From: Pomacea canaliculata
Taxonomy: Eukaryota > Mollusca > Gastropoda > Architaenioglossa > Ampullariidae
Direction: 5' to 3'
Assembly (NCBI RefSeq): GCF_003073045.1
Contig: NC_037594.1
Span: forward strand, 32,498,338-32,562,337
DNA length: 64,000 nucleotides
Part shown: in pieces, positions 59,601 to 64,000 of the stretch
How the letters are laid out: each line of letters opens with the position of its first letter
Numbering within the stretch: the stretch's first letter is position 1
Translations under genes and position numbers: made by a program
The notes under the pieces: model-generated
What the model saw: only the letters and a program-made list of their open reading frames with translations
Databases searched by the model: none
Told to the model about the DNA's origin: nothing

Positions 59601-62600
59601 GGCAGACATATCTTGTAGTGCAGGGTCTGGAGGTGCATACCCAGATGAATGAAGTTCAGAGATGGTTTTCTTTTCTGGCTTCTGGAAGTTGACCAGCCAG
59701 CTCAGCTCCTTTAGGTCTTGAAGACAAACGTCTCTGTCTAGTGAGAGGATGTTCGGCCATTGTCCATGAAGGAGCAGGTCGTCGAGGTATTTCAGGTATT
59801 TCAAACAGGGTATTTCAGTCATAGCCAGATGGTAGCCAGGGAAGTGCTCATCCCTCTAGTGAAGGCCCATGGTGTGGCTGACAAGCAGAAAGGAAAGGTG
59901 ATGAAAGACCTTCCCAGGTAAAGCATAGAAACTGCTGGCTGGATCGGCAGATGGGATATGAGGATAAGCATCTGCCATCGATGCTCACAGCATAAAGTGT
60001 CATACTGATTGTGTTGTTTCCATGGCGAAGAGGGGGACTCCAGGTAAACTTGTTGAGTGTATTCAAGTCTAGAATCAGCCACCATTTCCCTGCAGGCTTT
60101 AGCACCAGAAAAACACTTGAGTAAATGCCTGGTGTCAATGTGGACTGCAGTTTCGCAATGGCTCCCTTGAGCAGCAAGACGGTGATCTCCTGTCTCAGGA
60201 TGCGAGCTTGGCTGATGTAAGAGGGGCCTCTTCATACAAGCTCCCTTGTGCTAGGTGGCCGGCTGGTAAAACCAAGGAGAGGCCATCCTGGACCATGCCA
60301 AGGACACAAAGGTCAGAAGTAACTTGATGCAGCCAGACTGAAGTGTAGTTGTATAGACAAGGATCAGGGTGAGGCGAGGTCCCTATGGTCGAGCCAGGGT
60401 CCAGCAGCAATGAACTGTCTTGTGCCATGCCGCTGGAGTAGTGGACCACGTTGGGCTGATGGGGAGCACCAGAGGGTAACAAGCACCCTCAGCTGGTGCT
60501 CCAGTCGGGGAGGCAGGGCCGACAGCCTCCGCAAAAACTTCTTGGCCTTGTTGGTCCTCTTCGCCCTTTACATGTTTACAGAGTGAGGCCACCCCATCCT
60601 TTTCTCCCAGTCTTCCCCATTCCCAGCAGATTCCATCCAACATGTAGATTTCTGGACATTCCATACCACCTGTGCAAAAGTCCCAGCTCTTATGGGAAGA
60701 ACAGAAGTAGCACAACATGCAGGGGAAGTGAGCAATAGCTGGAAACTTTGCTTGATAGCAGTTTAACATCTCCGTGAAGCCAAAAAAAGTCGTAAGAATT
60801 CTGCTCTCTTCCACCTCTGGGGGTTTAAGTGATTTCATTCTATTTGTGCACTTATTTCTGTGAGTTCAGCCAGAGCAAGAAGATGAGTTCGCACACTGTA
60901 GTCCTTGAAGTGAATGGTTAGAGTGAGATGTTGCTGTTCATGTACATATAGCCTCAAAAACCAAATGAAAAGACTGCTGAATCCACATGGAAGTTAAAAA
61001 AAAAAAGTAGTCTAAGGGCAGCACTGAGCTTAAGAGAAGAGCATTCTAGTTATTGGGACTGCTGTCCCCTTGCAGCCCAGGGCAAATAAGTTGGAGCCCT
61101 TAAGCTCCTTTGGTCAGGTCCTCTGGTAAAGTTAGAGAAGAAATGGTGTACTACTTTATTACAAGTAAAAGTCCAAATTTAAGTAAAATTACCTGCAATG
61201 GCAGAAATTTTAGACAACAAAATAGTAAAAAGCATCCGGAACATATTTGAAGACATTGTTCATGCAACTTAATGTCACAGGTAGTCTTGCTAGAATCTAA
61301 GTTTCTAGATACTCCTGCTCCAAAGACAACAAAACAGGTTTCTATTTACAACACTTCTAACTTCCTCTAGTAAACTGTCCCACACTTTAGTACACACTTT
61401 TACTCATGCAAAAGCAGTAAAAGATGAGGCTAATGTATTTTAACTGCTTGCTCAGCACTGACTGTACCTGCCAGCTCCCAGTTGTCAATACTTGAGGATG
61501 ATGACCGCATATCCAGAGTCATAATATGCAGGCAACTGTTGGCAGTGACTATTGCAGGGCGGTCCGATCCAGCCCACTCACAGTCTACCACCTTGGAGAT
61601 CTCCTTTGGGCTCTTGATAGTGTGCAGAATCTCTGCCTGCAAATCAGAATCATGCTAACCATTATCTTGATCACTTTTTCCATTGCCACATTACTTCTTA
61701 CACAATCTCCTATGATATCCTGGGCATTGCCATAATGTTGACTCCAAGTTTTGAGCTACATGCATCCATTATCTGGTAGACAAAGGCATGGTGATGATGG
61801 AAAAGGACCCAGCCCACAATCTTACCTTCCCTTCCGTCGTGATATCCCAGATCATAACTCCATCATTGTGAAGTGTAAAGAACTTCATGTTTTCCCGTCC
61901 TGGAGCAAACCGTATCTTCTTAATCCAGCCACGATTAGTTGGTGTGGTTCTAAAAGTAAAAAGTAATAAACAAAAAATATTTAAGACACACGTGCATGTT
62001 AAAAAAGAAAAAAAATCATACACTTTCTTCGAGAAATCCACTTTTCTTCTAATCATAACGAATTTTTACAATTTTTATGCTTTTATGCAGACAAATTATC
62101 TTGACCTATGATCATATTTTTAAAGACTGGTTCTCAACTAGGGTTAAAAAAAATTACATGAAACACTGATTTATCATCGGTGAATGCTGGAAAAGAGCAG
62201 AATGTCATCTTCATAGACTAGTGTTGAGTATACATAGTAATAGCACTGAACAGCACAAGACTAATAACTGTGGAATAAACCAGACCTGGAGACCTTTGCT
62301 TTTAGATCCCAAAGACACTGAACACCCTCTGCATCACCAAATACCAGGAAGTCTCCCTTCCAGGCCATCGAAGTTATCCGCCCAAGTCCACTCTGACAGA
62401 ACAACAACATATTGAGAAAAAAATCAACAAAAAAGAATTCTTAACTAAAGACAGAAAATCAAAAAAACAAACAAACAAACAAAAAAAACCCCAGATTGAT
62501 AGTTGGAACCTTGGTCATAATAAGAATTATTATATTATTACAAAAATATATCATTCGTTCTACAAATGCTAAATGGTAACTATATTTTGACGCCTAAGAA

Positions 62601-64000
62601 ACCCACAAATGCATGCACATGCAAGAATGCACACACATATGCACAATCTCTCACTCATGCACACTCATACCCCACCCACACACACACACCCTCCAACCAC
62701 CCACCAACCCACACACAACTTTACTAGATTTTATAATTTACCTCTGGAGGTATTTTGGTGACATCAGATATAGCGTTGCCCTCTACAATAAAGTGGAACA
62801 CAGTACAATCTTTGTCTGTCATGACAAAATGCTCTCTCACTGGCACTTTTGCCTGATTCTTTTTTTCCCTGGAAACCATATAAATATAAAATATAACAAA
62901 TTATATTTGCACAAATATGCATGTGTGTGCACACACATACACAAAAAAACCAACACACACACCCCACCCCCAACACACATATATAAGTCACTGACACATC
63001 CACACAAATGGACAAGCACACATGCACAAGGGCTTGTATGGACACATACATATAATATCCATAGGCTCTCTTACACACCCCTTTAGACATGCAGACTGAT
63101 GAAGAAATCAGAATACTTATAAAATCTCACTTTCCAGTGCCAGTATCCAAATTGTCTGTTGACTGTGACCCACTTTGTGTTGCCTCTTTCTCATCAGCCA
63201 GTTTCTGGAGAGGGGATTTCTCTTCAACACTGCTGTCAAGCAGTCTCTTCTTCAGGGTCTTGAGACTGTGTGATGGCGACCATGCCTACAGACATCAAAT
63301 TATTTTGTAAAAAATATCATTAACATTTTAAAGACAATTGTAAGAGGGTATAAGGTCTGTTCAACTGACCAAACAGAAGCACCCCTTTACCAGCACTTAC
63401 ATATCATTGTTGCTTAGATATAAATACTGACTAGCTTTTTTTTCATAAAATTATTCGAACTACTGTTTGGTAATGTATCTTACACCCTATACTGCAAATG
63501 TTATGTAGATTTTTGTTATATATACATTGTAAATGTTTGTACTAATGTAATATGTTGCAATGAAATAAATGTTTTAAAAAAACCCTTTAATACCAAAACT
63601 ACCAATAATTAGTGGAGATTTACAATGTATTTTATTTGACATTTGATATGCCTTAGCTCACCATTGATGTTGGACGAGGAAAACTGCGTGGAAGTTCTCG
63701 AATAATGGTCTGTGATCTCAGGTCCCATAGCTCTAGTGGTTTGTCTTTAAAGGTGATGACAAAGTACTGTCTGCAGCAATAAACACACAAAGGTAGCTGT
63801 GAAAGCAGAAGTGTGAACAAGAACAACACTGACAAGTCAAATATCAGTCTATTGGTATGCACTATCAATTCCATCATTTCAGCATCTTACAATTGATGAA
63901 TATCTAATGTATCAATTTATCAGTATGTCTATCAGTAATACATTATTTCTAGCACTTAATGTTGCTTTACTTAAAGAGACAGAGAATAAAAAGAAATAAT
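53611..64000 (-). CDS. WDR11: WDR11, C-terminal 678 residues (5' part beyond window)
   Basis: Large WD-repeat scaffold (human about 1,224 aa) that tethers AP-1 vesicles in endosome-to-Golgi transport. Fifteen exons here (minus order): 63662-63770, 63131-63285, 62742-62868, 62286-62392, 61826-61949, 61468-61636, 58047-58215, 57762-57827, 56918-57002, 56144-56341, 55561-55727, 55014-55206, 54802-54882, 54153-54297, 53611-53753. Diagnostic blocks: KPLELWDLRSQTIIRELP, AWSPSHSLK, ITSMAWKGDFLVFGD, WIKKIRFAPGRENMK, EPVLCPYLL, FGDEAEVHFWTVALHYL, ATYDHTQKCAENYIMLGQTD, RLAEGVQLLCLIDKGLDACR and MKRWADHLCTAQVNQK, all in family order. The second propeller passes into the C-terminal helical region. All phases agree and no break is seen. 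The 61468-58215 intron holds a DIRS-like fossil. The start codon lies beyond 64000. Confidence 0.96.
58564..61144 (-). mobile_element. DIRS-like retroelement fossil with inverted terminal repeats, in WDR11 intron
   Basis: A broken element of about 2.6 kb, short for a family usually 4-6 kb, with several breaks. Inverted terminal repeats of about 115 bp lie at 58564-58678 and 60972-61090, sharing TTTGxCCCTGGGCT, TGCTCTTCTCT and CTTCCATGTGG. The right side extends to about 61144. A short palindrome at 58729-58801 carries sequence complementary to that right extension, matching the internal complementary region by which DIRS elements are recognised. The coding order on the minus strand is a possible gag-like part (about 60380-60840), reverse transcriptase (about 59600-60250), then RNase H and downstream material (about 59000-59600). 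No intact tyrosine recombinase is apparent. Visible but imperfect repeats suggest moderate age. Confidence 0.78.
62590..63010. repeat. CA-rich low-complexity tracts in WDR11 introns
   Basis: Irregular (CA)n and CACACAC/CCACCC stretches at about 62600-62720 and 62905-62990, interrupted by the exon at 62742-62868. They produce misleading His/Thr-rich or Cys/Val-rich frames on both strands. Confidence 0.7.

Noticed and set aside
62613-63090. Long frames on both strands over CA-rich sequence
   Set aside because: Low-complexity artefacts of CA repeats; they overlap a real WDR11 exon in another frame.
1-64000. CRISPR array, operon, rRNA or bacterial-type features
   Set aside because: No regularly spaced repeats or rRNA sequence; the spliced genes show that this is an animal nuclear genome.

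Overview
The window is intron-rich, AT-rich animal nuclear DNA with short spliced exons, GT-AG introns and many degraded transposons. The genes are conserved across bilaterians. The repeat mix (tRNA-headed SINEs, RTE-type and CR1/Jockey-type LINEs, hAT elements, DIRS-like retroelements) and the protein divergence fit an invertebrate, most likely a lophotrochozoan such as a mollusc. That placement is inference; no sequence search was run.

Layout. Bases 1-9485 hold no gene I can support: a hAT transposon relic with target-site duplication (1287-2599), two SINE copies, an RTE-like LINE 3' end and a 50-bp tandem duplication. An ENTPD4/7-type Golgi/lysosomal nucleoside diphosphatase occupies 9486-16611 (minus). 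A 493-bp gap separates it head-to-head from BNIP1/SEC20 (17105-20221, plus), an ER SNARE. Bases 20222-25180 hold hAT-type MITEs and a probable non-coding first exon for the next gene. A complete NSD-family H3K36 methyltransferase (PWWP-HMG-PHD-PWWP-AWS-SET-post-SET-PHD) runs 25181-41622 (plus), with a LINE, a SINE and a DIRS-like fossil in its introns. It converges on the mitochondrial protease HTRA2 (45391-49900, minus), whose last intron holds a 562-bp imperfect palindrome. WDR11 (53611 to beyond 64000, minus) lacks its N-terminal part here; one intron carries a DIRS-like fossil with inverted terminal repeats and an internal palindrome typical of that order.

The genes are unrelated housekeeping functions (Golgi nucleotide hydrolysis, Golgi-ER SNARE fusion, chromatin methylation, mitochondrial quality control, endosome-to-Golgi trafficking); ENTPD4/7, BNIP1 and WDR11 all concern the secretory/Golgi system, probably by chance.

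Two genes carry apparent single-base frame breaks (ENTPD4/7 exon 8; NSD exon 2 and last exon). Exon-phase arithmetic shows that the coding lengths become whole multiples of three once these are allowed for, so they look like residual assembly indels rather than gene death. I found no clear new biological system. The best leads are the palindrome in the HTRA2 intron, the structurally legible DIRS fossil and a four-copy SINE family.
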